A stretch of 64,000 nt of DNA from Bacillota bacterium (lineage in GTDB: Bacteria > Bacillota > UBA4882 > UBA8346). The DNA lies in assembly GCA_023400055.1 (NCBI GenBank), contig JAEXFN010000062.1:1-64000 (forward strand). Reading direction: 5' to 3'. The translations under genes and the position numbers were made by a program. Below the pieces are notes generated by a model that saw nothing but the letters and a program-made list of their open reading frames with translations, searched no databases and was not told the origin of the DNA. Of the stretch, positions 1 to 8,289 are shown in pieces (position 1 is the stretch's first letter; every line of letters starts with the position of its first letter).

Positions 1-813
1 TACCGCTATCCCCTGACGGAAGAACTGGCGCTCAAGGGAATCTCGTTTGCCGTCGAGAGCGGGGAATTCATCGGGATCATCGGGCCCAACTCGGCCGGAA
101 AATCCACGCTCTGCCAGGCGCTGGTGGGTTTGGTGCCCCAGTTTTATCACGGCGCCTATGGCGGCCGGGTGCTGGTGGCCGGGCTGGATGCCGCCAAAAC
201 CGAGGTGAGCGCCGTGGCCATGCAGATCGGCATTGTCTTTCAAAATCCCTTTACTCAGGTGACGGGATCGCGGCTGACCGTGGCTGAGGAGATCGCCTTC
301 GGCCTGGAGAATCTGGGGCTGCCCCGCGTCGAGATGCGGGCGCGGATCGACTGGGCCTTGCAGTTGCTGGATATCGAAGCCTACCGGGACCGCAATCCCT
401 TCGACCTCTCGGGCGGGCAGATGCAGCGGCTGGCGATCGCCAGCGTCGTTGCCATGCGGCCGGCGGTGATGGTCCTGGATGAGCCGACTTCGCAACTGGA
501 TCCGCAAGGCGCCGGGGAGGTTTTCCAGGCGGTGCGGAGTCTCTGTCAGGAAGGCCTGACCATTATCATGGTCGAGCACAAAATGGAGAAGATCGCCCAA
601 TACGCCGACCGGCTGCTCCTTTTACACCAGGGCCGGCTGGTGGCGGACGACACGCCCGCCAGGCTCTTTTCCCGGCCCGATCTGGAGAGTTACGGGGTCG
701 CCGCGCCGGCTTTCACCCGAATCTGCAAGGGCCTGAATATTGTCAACTCTCAAACCGGCCTATACCCGGTGACGCTGGAGGAAGCTTATGACGCGGTGGT
801 GAACCGGACGTGA
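1..813 (+). CDS. ECF transporter ATPase subunit (EcfA-type), 5' end outside window
   Basis: This is an energy-coupling ABC ATPase of an ECF vitamin or metal importer, acting at the inner face of the membrane with a partner ATPase and the EcfT transmembrane protein. The reading frame is already open at base 1, so the N-terminus is missing; 270 residues are visible. Walker A (GPNSAGKST) is at visible residues 28-36, the Q-loop (VFQNP) near 80, a canonical signature LSGGQMQR near 136, Walker B (VMVLDEP) near 157 and the switch His (VEHKME) near 190. The stop overlaps the GTG start of the next ATPase by 4 bp, so the two are translationally coupled. The transported substrate cannot be told, because the S component is not in the window. 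Confidence 0.92.
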   Translation, partial: YRYPLTEELALKGISFAVESGEFIGIIGPNSAGKSTLCQALVGLVPQFYHGAYGGRVLVAGLDAAKTEVSAVAMQIGIVFQNPFTQVTGSRLTVAEEIAFGLENLGLPRVEMRARIDWALQLLDIEAYRDRNPFDLSGGQMQRLAIASVVAMRPAVMVLDEPTSQLDPQGAGEVFQAVRSLCQEGLTIIMVEHKMEKIAQYADRLLLLHQGRLVADDTPARLFSRPDLESYGVAAPAFTRICKGLNIVNSQTGLYPVTLEEAYDAVVNRT

Positions 814-1655
814 ATCGGATTGAGGTCCATGATCTTTATTTTTCATACGGACGCCAAACCGGGGAGCAAAATCGAAGCGACCATGCGGTCCTGCGGGGGA
901 TCACGCTCAGCTTCGACTCCACCCCGACCGCGATCATCGGTCAGAACGGCGCCGGCAAGACCACTTTGGTAAAACTGCTGAAAGGATTGCTCAAACCGGG
1001 CTCGGGAACGATCCGCATCAACGACATGGATACCCGGAAGGCCACCGTGGCTCAATTGGCCAAGCAGATCGGCCTGGTCTTTCAGAATCCCAATGACCAG
1101 ATCTTCAAAAACAGCGTCATCGACGAGGTGATGTTCGGCCCGCTGAATATCGGCCAAACGCCCGCCGCGGCCAGGGCGAACTCCCTGGCGGCGTTGCAAA
1201 TGGTGGGGTTGGACGGCAGCCTGGATTCCCATCCTTACGATCTGAGCCTTTCCGAGCGCAAATTGGTGTGCATCGCGGCGATCCTGGCGATGCGTAATGA
1301 GATCATCATCCTGGATGAGCCGACCATCGCCCAGGATCATGCCGGCAAGGAGCGGATCAAGCGGATCATCCGCGACTTGCGCGATCAGGGCAAGTTGGTC
1401 ATCACCATCATCCACGACATGGACTTTGTGGCCGAAGTATTCGAGCGGACCGTCGCCCTGCAGCAGGGCAGGGTACTTTTGGATGGCGACACCCGGACCG
1501 TTTTTGGCGCGGCCGATCTTTTATACCAGGCCAATCTGGAACCGCCCCATGTGACCCAGCTCTGCAAGAAGCTGGGATACAACGAGATTTTCCTAACGGT
1601 CGAGGAGTTTGTCGCTTATAAGCTTAATGCGGCAAAACGGCTGGAATCAATGTAA
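810..1655 (+). CDS. ECF transporter ATPase subunit with degenerate signature
   Basis: This is the second ATPase of the ECF transporter, expected to form a heterodimer with the upstream subunit. It starts at GTG 810 inside the previous stop. Walker A (IGQNGAGKTT) is at residues 43-52, the Q-loop VFQNP near 92, Walker B (IIILDEP) near 166 and the switch His (ITIIHDMD) near 198. The ABC signature, normally LSGGQ, reads LSLSERK at residues 145-151, so one of the two composite ATP sites is probably catalytically weak, as in asymmetric ABC dimers. Length 281 aa is normal for the family. It is followed at once by a strong terminator, so it is the last gene of its operon; EcfT would have to be elsewhere. 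Confidence 0.92.
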   Translation: MNRIEVHDLYFSYGRQTGEQNRSDHAVLRGITLSFDSTPTAIIGQNGAGKTTLVKLLKGLLKPGSGTIRINDMDTRKATVAQLAKQIGLVFQNPNDQIFKNSVIDEVMFGPLNIGQTPAAARANSLAALQMVGLDGSLDSHPYDLSLSERKLVCIAAILAMRNEIIILDEPTIAQDHAGKERIKRIIRDLRDQGKLVITIIHDMDFVAEVFERTVALQQGRVLLDGDTRTVFGAADLLYQANLEPPHVTQLCKKLGYNEIFLTVEEFVAYKLNAAKRLESM

Positions 1656-1682
1656 AAAACCGCCGTAGTAGGCGGTTTTTTT
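1654..1682. terminator. Bidirectional rho-independent terminator
   Basis: The stem CCGCC/GGCGG is extended by an A-run on the left and a T-run on the right (loop GTAGTA). It closes the ecfA pair on the plus strand and, read the other way, the permease operon that ends at 1707. Confidence 0.9.
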
Positions 1683-1706
1683 ACAACGCAGCGACTTTTG
1701 CAGTGC

Positions 1707-2645
1707 TTACGGATATAGATATTCATCATGGGGGGCAGCGACCCGGTAAGAAGTCGTCGCCATCAGATAAGGATAGATCTTTTCCGGAGTCACCATGCTC
1801 ACCAGCGGGTCGATGGATTGCAGTTTCGAGTCGAAGGGCAACAATTGCAGGGTCCCTTCGACGCCTACCCATTCATCGGCTTGAAGCTGCTGCGGCTGGG
1901 GCAGCTTCACCAGCACCCCGGCGGGCAGGCCGTCCGCGGCGCAACAGGTGATGATCATCCGGTAAAGCACCACCTCATCCGGTTTGAGCAAGGGGGACCG
2001 GAAAACCCGGCCGATCAACTTGATCTTGGAGTTGAGCAATTTTTGTTTTGGCGCTTTCGGCGTGTCAAAGATGATGTCGCCGATCTGTAGTTGGGTATAT
2101 TCGTTGGCCGCTCCGGCGGAGACCGTCGCTGAGTCAGCCGGTGCGCCGTTACCGGCTGTTCCGGGGGTCAGCGAATATTGGCCGGCCGCATTCGATATCT
2201 GGGCCGTCCCGGCGGGTGTCAGATTCCAATTGCCATTGGCCGCTGGCTGAATGGCCGCTCCGGTGGGAGGAAGCGCCGCCGCCTGGTTTTGGGAGAGGGC
2301 GCCGGCCTGGTAGGATAACGATTGCGGCGCAAACAGCATCGACATCAGCATCGGCACAAACAGCAAGTAATTGCCGGCGGTGACCCCCTCGGGATGCTGA
2401 TGGTCACAGTGATCGTGTCCGGAACCGGATTCCCGGTTGCCACGCAACCGGCCGTCGTGTTCCGCGGCGATCCGGGCCAGATTGTACAGGATCATCGCTC
2501 CGATGATCACCAGGGTCAAGACCGTCAGAAATGCCAACCGGGGATTGATGAACTTGCGAATCATCCCGGTATGCAGCAGAAAGAAGAGAAATACGAAATA
2601 GCAGGCCAAAACGACGGTGCGAAAGTAGCTTTGATAACGGTTCAT
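1707..2645 (-). CDS. TIGR03943 family membrane protein (permease partner, YcgQ-like)
   Basis: This protein belongs to the TIGR03943/DUF1980 family, which is regularly encoded beside a COG0701 permease, as here. The ATG at 2645 is preferred because GGGAGG lies 8 nt upstream; a TTG at 2651 is only 2 nt from that site. The 312-aa product has membrane segments at about residues 8-28, 35-52 and 84-100, a His-containing loop (HDHCDHQH, near 70) and a C-terminal soluble domain with the motif IITCCAADG. The long Pro/Ala/Gln-rich stretch between them looks flexible. It starts 2 bp after the permease stop, so it is coupled to it. The exact function is unknown; the His/Cys content and the znu neighbours suggest metal handling. 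Confidence 0.88.
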   Translation of the reverse strand: MNRYQSYFRTVVLACYFVFLFFLLHTGMIRKFINPRLAFLTVLTLVIIGAMILYNLARIAAEHDGRLRGNRESGSGHDHCDHQHPEGVTAGNYLLFVPMLMSMLFAPQSLSYQAGALSQNQAAALPPTGAAIQPAANGNWNLTPAGTAQISNAAGQYSLTPGTAGNGAPADSATVSAGAANEYTQLQIGDIIFDTPKAPKQKLLNSKIKLIGRVFRSPLLKPDEVVLYRMIITCCAADGLPAGVLVKLPQPQQLQADEWVGVEGTLQLLPFDSKLQSIDPLVSMVTPEKIYPYLMATTSYRVAAPHDEYLYP

Positions 2646-2647
2646 GC

Positions 2648-3745
2648 TCAAAACCTCCCTTGGAAGAGGCTGCTGCCGTTATTCAGGTTCAGTAGCAGGC
2701 AGCTGAGGAAGACCAGCGCGGCGCAGCAGCCGAAGATGAACAGGAGCGCTTTCGGTTTGAAATTCTTGGACAGCAACAGGGCGTTTTTGATATCCAGCAT
2801 CTGGCCGAAGACCATGAATGCCATCACGCTGCCGAATGGGAAATGATAGGTGAAGGAGCGGGCCACGAACGCGTCGGCTTCGGCGCAGAGCGATAGACTG
2901 AGCGCCAAGAGCATCATTACTAGGATCGACAACGCTGGATTTTGCGTGACGGTCAGCAGCGCTTCCTTGGGAAGCAGGGCCTGGATGACCGAGGCCAGCA
3001 ATGCTCCGATAATTAGGAACTTTCCGACTTCCAAAAACTCTGTGTTGGCATGTTCGAAGACGGCTCCGAGGACCGACTGCCACGAATGGTGATGATGATC
3101 GTGATCATGACCGTGTCCGTGGGCATGATCATGGCCGCAATCGCCAGCCGGATGTTCCGCCTCCAGCTCGACAGCGGCGCTCTCCAGTTCCAGCAGGGTC
3201 TGTTGGTTCAGAATATCCTCCAGGTTTGGCAGAAATTCGCTGACCAGCCAGGCGACGATGATCCCGATCGCAATGGCCAGGCCCACCCGGATCAGCGTCA
3301 CCGGCAGACTGTAGCCGAAGGCGGTGGCGGTCGCCCAGACGGTGATTGGATTGACCAGCGGGGCCGTGACCATGAAAGCCACAGCCATATAGGGCGGAAC
3401 TCTTTTCATCAGCAAGCGGCGGGCCACCGGAATTACCCCGCAGTCGCAGACCGGGAAGCAGAAGCCGGCGCCGATGGCCAGCAGGATCCCGGGCAGCCGT
3501 CTAGTCTTGGCCAGCTTGTTTTCGATCATCTCCACTGTGACCAGGTTTTGCATCAGGGCCGAGCCGAATACGCCGATCAATACAAACGGCAATGCCTGAA
3601 TGATGATGCTGATAAAGATGGTCGAGATCTGCGGCACTTTATTCAGAACCGGCGCCGGAACCGTAAAACCACCATGCAGCACTACCACGGTAAACGTGAA
3701 TGCAAATAAAAAAATGGACAGTCCGAGTCTTAACGGACCTCTCAT
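2648..3745 (-). CDS. COG0701 permease with His-rich loop (ArsP/DUF318 family)
   Basis: A polytopic permease of the DUF318/ArsP_1 family, about eight membrane segments in two repeats. The start at 3745 (MRGPLRLGLS) has AGAAGGG 6 nt upstream; longer upstream readings lack a site. A conserved cytosine-rich motif region appears as CFPVCDCGVIP near residue 105, typical of the family, and PLVNPITVW follows near 140. Between the halves, around residues 195-220, lies a loop of alternating His, Asp and Gly (GHGHDHDHHHH), a likely divalent metal-binding patch. It is co-transcribed with the TIGR03943 protein downstream. Family members are linked to organoarsenic or other metal export; here zinc or a related divalent cation is inferred from the loop and the adjacent znu genes. 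Confidence 0.88.
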   Translation of the reverse strand: MRGPLRLGLSIFLFAFTFTVVVLHGGFTVPAPVLNKVPQISTIFISIIIQALPFVLIGVFGSALMQNLVTVEMIENKLAKTRRLPGILLAIGAGFCFPVCDCGVIPVARRLLMKRVPPYMAVAFMVTAPLVNPITVWATATAFGYSLPVTLIRVGLAIAIGIIVAWLVSEFLPNLEDILNQQTLLELESAAVELEAEHPAGDCGHDHAHGHGHDHDHHHHSWQSVLGAVFEHANTEFLEVGKFLIIGALLASVIQALLPKEALLTVTQNPALSILVMMLLALSLSLCAEADAFVARSFTYHFPFGSVMAFMVFGQMLDIKNALLLSKNFKPKALLFIFGCCAALVFLSCLLLNLNNGSSLFQGRF

Positions 3746-3871
3746 CGGGATCCCTTCTTTCTTTTTTCCGGCGCAATGGACGTCCAAGGCAATCAGCGCA
3801 TACTTCACTGAGCCGCCCAAAAACGCGTGACTTCCAATGAAATATAAGGCAGTTACTTAAAAATGCCTGAA

Positions 3872-4195
3872 TTAAAAGACATTCGTACTGGAAGAAGATG
3901 CGCAGGCCAGGGGAGGACCCCGGAAGAAGCGTTGGAAAAGCGGTTGGCCGAGGAAAAACAGGGGAGCGACGGCAGCCACCGGGATGTAACTGAACGAAAC
4001 AGTGAGTTGGAAAAGCAGAATCGTCAGCGAACCGTTCTGAAGAATTTGGCAGAACGAACAATGCCCATCCTCTTCATTCCAGGTGGAATGAAGAAAGAAA
4101 TGGGCAGCCATGAAGATCAGGGAGATGATCAGCAAGATCCCGAAAATTTGGCGGAGTTTCTGCTTCATATTACAGGGTTGACGGTTTTTAACCAT
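3872..4195 (-). CDS. Small membrane protein with HC-x2-C motif, unrecognised
   Basis: A 107-aa protein that I do not recognise with certainty. It starts at ATG 4195 with GGGGGG 5 nt upstream. A hydrophobic segment covers about residues 17-33 and a second covers 56-80; between them is HSTWNEEDGHCSFCQIL, with a Cys-x2-Cys pair preceded by His residues, reminiscent of DUF2946-like metal-associated small proteins. It lies upstream of and in the same direction as the His-rich permease, 127 bp away, and downstream of a palindromic operator candidate at 4417-4431, so it may be the first gene of that metal operon. It could still be a chance reading frame; the ribosome site and motif argue against that. 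Confidence 0.55.
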   Translation of the reverse strand: MVKNRQPCNMKQKLRQIFGILLIISLIFMAAHFFLHSTWNEEDGHCSFCQILQNGSLTILLFQLTVSFSYIPVAAVAPLFFLGQPLFQRFFRGPPLACASSSSTNVF

Positions 4196-4509
4196 TTTAA
4201 CCCCCCGGATGGTAGGCCCCGGGAGCGGCGGGATGAAAGCCGTTCAACTTTAACTTTGCTCCGTTTCCTCTTTCATCTTGGATATAGGATGAAATGAATT
4301 TTTCAATAAAGATTTGCATTCCTAAAGCCGAATGTCTAGTTGATCCGATTCCAGCGACAATAAGTCGAATGAATCCCTTAATTTGCCATGGCGGTCGATC
4401 CGGTGACACGCCGATTTTGAATTTAATTCAACTGATATAGCAATATTTTATTCGGCGAAAATTATTCAATACCTCTTTGAGAATAATCGGGTCGATCTTG
4501 CGCTGCGAT
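4196..4509. other. Intergenic region between znuB and the small Cys/His protein gene
   Basis: This AT-rich gap should hold the promoter for the leftward metal operon. The only structured element seen is the 7-1-7 inverted repeat at 4417-4431. No convincing gene or terminator was found in it. Confidence 0.5.
4417..4431. promoter_or_regulatory. 7-1-7 inverted repeat, candidate Fur/Zur-family operator
   Basis: The sequence TTGAATT-T-AATTCAA is a perfect inverted repeat with the 7-1-7 geometry of Fur, Zur and PerR boxes, although its half-site differs from the Bacillus consensus. It lies 220 bp upstream of the small Cys/His membrane protein and the His-rich permease. The nearby Fur-family regulator at 7031-7456 is the obvious candidate partner; this is inference. 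Confidence 0.45.
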
Positions 4510-5334
4510 TTACGGCAGAACCGCGCCGGGCCGTTTGCGCATTTTGCCCCAGATCACGGTCAGGAAAAAAATTACCCCCAACATAATGACGATGGTCGAG
4601 CCGGTGGGGGCGTTCAGATAAAAAGCGGCAATCAGCCCGACGGTCGAACTGATCACCCCAAAGACGACCGAGATGATCATCATCCGTTTCAGAGAACGAG
4701 TCAGTTGGTAGGCGGCCGAGGCCGGGAGGACGATCAGAGCCAACACCAACAGTTCGCCGACGGCCTGCAGGGAAATGACGATGGTCAATCCCATCAGCAC
4801 CGACAGCATCAAGGCGATCACCGCGGCCGGAATCCCGGAAATCTCGGCGATCTCCGGATCGAAGGTCGAGAACTGCAGTTCCTTGAAGAAGAGCAGTATT
4901 GCCGCGATGACGATCGCGCCGACGACGCCCATTACCCACAGTTCGCCGGGGGTCACCCGCAATAAGTTGCCGAACAGGTAACTCATGATATCGGGGGTGT
5001 ACTTTTTAATCAGGCCGATAAAGAGCACCGCCAAGGCCATCGCGAACGAAAAGATCACCCCGATGGAGGTGTCCATTTTGAGCGTGGTCTTGCGGTTAAT
5101 CCCTTCCACCAGCAAGATCATGATCAAGGCGAAGATGATCGAGAGCAACAAGGGGTTCCAGCCCATTAAAAAGGCCAGGGCTACCCCGGCCAGACAGCCA
5201 TGGGCGATTCCCGAGCCGATATACGACATGCCCCGCAAGACTACGAAGACGCCGATCAACGAGCAGATCGCCCCGATCAGCACCGCCCCGACGAGTCCGT
5301 TGCGCACAAAGCCGTATGCCAAAAGTTCATTCAT
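4510..5334 (-). CDS. znuB: Zinc/manganese ABC transporter permease
   Basis: This is the membrane subunit of a cluster 9 (zinc/manganese) ABC importer, family ABC-3. The 274-aa product has about eight hydrophobic segments and the family motif IGSGIAHGCLAGVA near residue 45, followed by GVIFSFAMALAVLFIG near 98. The ATG at 5334 is preferred, with AGGTGA 5 nt upstream; a GTG at 5343 lies too near that site. The start overlaps the end of znuC by 8 bp. It is the last gene of the fur-znuA-znuC-znuB operon. Confidence 0.93.
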   Translation of the reverse strand: MNELLAYGFVRNGLVGAVLIGAICSLIGVFVVLRGMSYIGSGIAHGCLAGVALAFLMGWNPLLLSIIFALIMILLVEGINRKTTLKMDTSIGVIFSFAMALAVLFIGLIKKYTPDIMSYLFGNLLRVTPGELWVMGVVGAIVIAAILLFFKELQFSTFDPEIAEISGIPAAVIALMLSVLMGLTIVISLQAVGELLVLALIVLPASAAYQLTRSLKRMMIISVVFGVISSTVGLIAAFYLNAPTGSTIVIMLGVIFFLTVIWGKMRKRPGAVLP

Positions 5335-6127
5335 CGAAATCACCTACCAGGATATGAGGATGGCCTTGATGGTCGTGGACGTAGATGCGGCTGCCGTAAA
5401 TCGTCCGCAGGCGCTCCTTGGTCAAAACTTCGCGCGGCGTGCCGAACTGGCTGCGCTGTCCGTTCAACAACAGAATCTTGTGACAGGAATGGACGATCTC
5501 GTTGATGTCGTGCGAAACCATCAAAATGGTGATCTGGCGCTCTTTATTCAATTTTTCGAGGCTCTCCAGGATGGCACTTTGGGCGTACAGATCCACCGAA
5601 GCGGTCGGTTCATCCAGCATCAGAATTTGCGGGTTGGCCACCAGCGCCCGGGCGATCAGCACCCGTTGCTGCTGACCGCCGGAGAGATCGCCGATGGAGC
5701 GCTCGCTGAAATCGGCCATGCCGACGGCGCGCAGACTCTCCAGCGCCATTTGGCGGTGGATCTTTTGCGGGTGACGGAACCAGCCGATCTGCGCGTACAG
5801 CCCCATCAGCACCACTTCGCGGACCAGGGCCGGAAACTGCAGATCGTTTTTGCTCTTCTGCGGCACATAACCCATGTTCTTGCGGAACAATTTGAGCTGG
5901 GTCTGGGAATAGCCATTGCAGCGGATCGTGCCGGAATAGACTTTCAGCAAGCCGAGAATCCCCTTGAGCAGGGTGCTCTTGCCGGAACCGTTGGGTCCGA
6001 TGATCCCGACATATTCGCCTTTTTGAACTTCAAAGCTGACATTGGACAACGCGATGACGCCGGGGTAACCCAGGGTTACCCCGGAAACTTGCAATACCGG
6101 TTCGGATCGTTTTTCAGTCGCAATCAT
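5327..6127 (-). CDS. znuC: Zinc/manganese ABC transporter ATP-binding protein
   Basis: The ATPase of the metal importer, 266 aa. Walker A is GPNGSGKST near residue 42, the Q-loop VPQKS near 94, the signature LSGGQQQR near 148, Walker B (ILMLDEP) near 168 and the switch His (VSHDI) near 202. The ATG at 6127 overlaps the znuA stop by 4 bp, so translation is coupled. The C-terminal tail (residues about 245-266) contains HDHQGHPH, a short His-rich stretch that could sense or bind metal. Confidence 0.94.
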   Translation of the reverse strand: MIATEKRSEPVLQVSGVTLGYPGVIALSNVSFEVQKGEYVGIIGPNGSGKSTLLKGILGLLKVYSGTIRCNGYSQTQLKLFRKNMGYVPQKSKNDLQFPALVREVVLMGLYAQIGWFRHPQKIHRQMALESLRAVGMADFSERSIGDLSGGQQQRVLIARALVANPQILMLDEPTASVDLYAQSAILESLEKLNKERQITILMVSHDINEIVHSCHKILLLNGQRSQFGTPREVLTKERLRTIYGSRIYVHDHQGHPHILVGDFDE

Positions 6128-7026
6128 CGTAAGGCTTTCACCAACAATTCCACGTTATGACGTAAGGTGCGCAGATAATCGCCGGATTCGTCGGTTGTCG
6201 GCCAGAGCAGGAGCTTGGTTGCATGGACCTCCTGGGCCAATCCGTCTGGCTCGTTGGGCTCGGCGGCATCGCCGATCAGCACCCGGATCCGCCGCTCCGC
6301 CATCAGTTTGGCGGCATTCGCCAGATCCCTGGGGGAAACCTCTTGCTCACAGGAGCGTTCCACCGTCCGCAGGTTGCGGAAGCCGAAATACTGATAAAAG
6401 TAAGGAAAAGCATTGCTGTAACTGACAAAGGGCCGGTCCGCCACTTGGGCGGCTTTGGCCTTCAGCGCGGCGGCCGTCCGATCGATCGCCGCGCTAAACC
6501 GCTGATAATTGGCGGTGAAGTAGGCTTTCTGCTCCGGCTTGGCGGCGCTGAGTCCATCCAGGATATGGCGGGCCATAAGCTTGACATTGTCCGGGCTGCC
6601 CCAGTAGTGGGGATTGAGCAGGCCGGCGACGCTCATGGTTTGAACCCGCGCCGAGGTATCGATCAGCCGGGCCTGGCGGCTTAGGATTCCTTTGGCCAAT
6701 TTGTCGGCCCAAGGATCGGAACCCATGCCGACCTTGATAAAGATTTGGCAATCGGCCAGTTTGCGGAGGTCATTGGCACCCGGTTCGTATTCGTGATCGC
6801 AGGCCGGTCCGTGAATGATGCTTTCGACCCGGACCCGGTCGCCGCCGATCTGGTCGGCGATATTTTTTAAAAGCGGCAGGCTGGTGACGATGGTCAGTTT
6901 GCCGTGGGGATTCGGGGCGGCGCTGGCCGGGAAGACCCCGCCATACCCGAAAACGCCGGCCACGGCCATGAGGGCCAAAAGTAACCCTGGCGCCGCTGTT
7001 AACTGAAATCGGTTCATTTTTTTCAT
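6124..7026 (-). CDS. znuA: Metal-binding periplasmic/extracellular protein of ABC importer, atypical ligand set
   Basis: A cluster A-I solute-binding protein, 300 aa, that delivers metal to ZnuBC. The start at 7026 (MKKMNRFQL) lies 4 bp after the fur stop with AAGGAG 10 nt upstream. A signal peptide ends near PASAAPNP (about residue 33) and has no lipobox cysteine. The first two metal His are visible in CDHEYEP (near 72) and NPHYWGSP (near 141). The third, usually His or Glu in the motif xHxAFxYF, is Asn here (SYSNAFPYF, near 197). An unusual Cys follows in VERSCEQEVSP. The usual His-rich loop of true ZnuA is absent, so the metal could be zinc or manganese; operon with a Fur-family gene supports metal uptake. 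Confidence 0.9.
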   Translation of the reverse strand: MKKMNRFQLTAAPGLLLALMAVAGVFGYGGVFPASAAPNPHGKLTIVTSLPLLKNIADQIGGDRVRVESIIHGPACDHEYEPGANDLRKLADCQIFIKVGMGSDPWADKLAKGILSRQARLIDTSARVQTMSVAGLLNPHYWGSPDNVKLMARHILDGLSAAKPEQKAYFTANYQRFSAAIDRTAAALKAKAAQVADRPFVSYSNAFPYFYQYFGFRNLRTVERSCEQEVSPRDLANAAKLMAERRIRVLIGDAAEPNEPDGLAQEVHATKLLLWPTTDESGDYLRTLRHNVELLVKALR

Positions 7027-7030
7027 CCGG

Positions 7031-7456
7031 TTAACGCTCCTTATTGACTTTGCGCGAGCAATTGGGACAAGTTCCGAAGAGTTCCAGGTTGTGCTTCTTG
7101 ACGACAAACTGGGTTTTGGACTCGATCTCCTTGACCATCTGGTCAAAGAAGCACTCCGAAAAGACGACCTTGCGGCCGCACTTCAAGCATTCCAGGGCAT
7201 GCTCGCAGTGGTGTCGGACCAATTCATACTGATCGGCCTGGCCCAGGCTGTTGGTTTTGCGAATCATTCCCATCTTCATGAGGATGCCCAGATTGCGGTA
7301 GACCGTGCTCAAATTAACGCTGCAGCGTTTATTGACCAGATGAAAGATCTCTTCCGCGCCCAACGGCGGACTGTCTTTTAAGGCCTCGAGAATCTCCCTC
7401 CGCTGGCGGGTCAGTTTCAGACCATTTTCTTTCAGCATGTTCTTTTCGTCCAGCAT
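7031..7456 (-). CDS. Fur-family metalloregulator (probably Zur)
   Basis: A 141-aa Fur superfamily repressor, start ATG 7456 with GAGAGG 8 nt upstream. The N-terminal winged helix (LKLTRQRREILEAL, residues 13-26; VNLSTVYRNLGIL, 48-60) binds DNA. The C-terminal half has the metal-sensing VRHHCEHALECLKC region and two CxxC pairs (CLKC near 95, CPNC near 132) forming the structural zinc site. It is the first gene of an operon with the zinc/manganese importer, so it most likely represses that operon when metal is replete. Zur is the best guess; PerR or a manganese sensor cannot be excluded by sequence alone. Confidence 0.93.
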   Translation of the reverse strand: MLDEKNMLKENGLKLTRQRREILEALKDSPPLGAEEIFHLVNKRCSVNLSTVYRNLGILMKMGMIRKTNSLGQADQYELVRHHCEHALECLKCGRKVVFSECFFDQMVKEIESKTQFVVKKHNLELFGTCPNCSRKVNKER

Positions 7457-7492
7457 CGACCGTTCCTCTCGTTAAGAAATTTTCGCATTAAT

Positions 7493-7521
7493 ATTATAAC
7501 TGGAGGGGATGATGGTGTCAA
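7493..7521 (-). promoter_or_regulatory. Sigma-A promoter of the fur-znuACB operon
   Basis: On the minus strand TTGACA and TATAAT are both perfect consensus hexamers, separated by exactly 17 bp, and lie 37 bp upstream of the fur start. A perfect promoter implies strong expression held down by a repressor; the region just downstream of the -10 (ATATTAATGC) is AT-rich but I could not find a clean 7-1-7 operator. Confidence 0.88.
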
Positions 7522-7783
7522 GCGCCTCGCCAGATCAAAAAAACCAATGGATCCACGGTTTGGCTCCCGGACCGGGCGGCGACTCCAATGCCGATATTTT
7601 GGAAATCGGCAATCTGACGGGTGGTTTGCAAAACACGCTTGGGATTTGTACGCAATTAAAAACCTATGAATTGGTTTCACCCGTTAAACCGTGAATAGGC
7701 GCTGGATGAATTTCCCTATCCTAAATCAGCCAAAACTCGGAAAACTATTCCTAAATCAGTCGTTATAGAATGGAGTGGGGTTT
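7522..7783. other. Intergenic region before the DUF378 gene
   Basis: No gene is supported here. A short direct repeat, CCTAAATCAG, occurs twice near 7720 and 7750, about 31 bp apart, just upstream of the DUF378 start; it could be a regulatory site. Confidence 0.4.
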
Positions 7784-8002
7784 TTGGATAGATTCGCGTT
7801 GGTCCTGGTGATCATCGGCGCCTTGAACTGGCTGTTGGTGGGGTTGTTCAAATACGATCTGGTGGCAGCCATCTTCGGCGGGCAGGCCTCGTTATGGAGC
7901 CGCATCATCTATGCGTTGGTGGGGATCGCCGGGCTGTACAGCATCAGCTTTCTATTCCGGGAGAAAGTTCCCAATGCCGACAAAACCGAAGCGCAACATT
8001 AA
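7784..8002 (+). CDS. DUF378 family small membrane protein
   Basis: A 72-aa protein with two membrane segments (about residues 3-23 and 43-60) and the family hallmark IIGALNWLLVG near residue 9. The TTG at 7784 is preferred because GGAG lies 8 nt upstream; the in-frame GTG at 7775 sits on that site. DUF378 proteins are widespread in Bacillota and of unknown function. It is a single-gene unit closed by a terminator. Confidence 0.88.
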   Translation: MDRFALVLVIIGALNWLLVGLFKYDLVAAIFGGQASLWSRIIYALVGIAGLYSISFLFREKVPNADKTEAQH

Positions 8003-8007
8003 GGCGG

Positions 8008-8037
8008 AAGGGAGTGACAACTCCCTTTCTTTTTTTT
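8008..8037 (+). terminator. Rho-independent terminator after DUF378 gene
   Basis: Stem AAGGGAGT/ACTCCCTT with a GACA loop, followed by a T-rich run. It ends the DUF378 transcript. Confidence 0.9.
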
Positions 8038-8289
8038 GCGTAATTCCGCCGGAATCTTTTGCGGCTGACGCGCCGTAAAACGCTGCCAGCGGCGGGCCGG
8101 AACTTCCCGCTCGCCGCGGCGCATATGATAGAATAACAAAGCTTCCGACCGGTGAGGCTTCAGCCTGATCCGGCCGATCGCCAGTTAATAATCCGCAATT
8201 AACAGAAATACAAATATTCTGCTGCAACTTTTCGGCGGCGCCGACGTTTAACAAGCTGTATCGGACCCCGTTCTGAAAGGAGGAGCTGG

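Noticed and set aside
7480..7500. Clean Fur/Zur box at the fur-znu promoter
   Set aside because: The AT-rich stretch has only an 8-bp palindrome (TAATATTA) and does not extend to a 7-1-7 operator.
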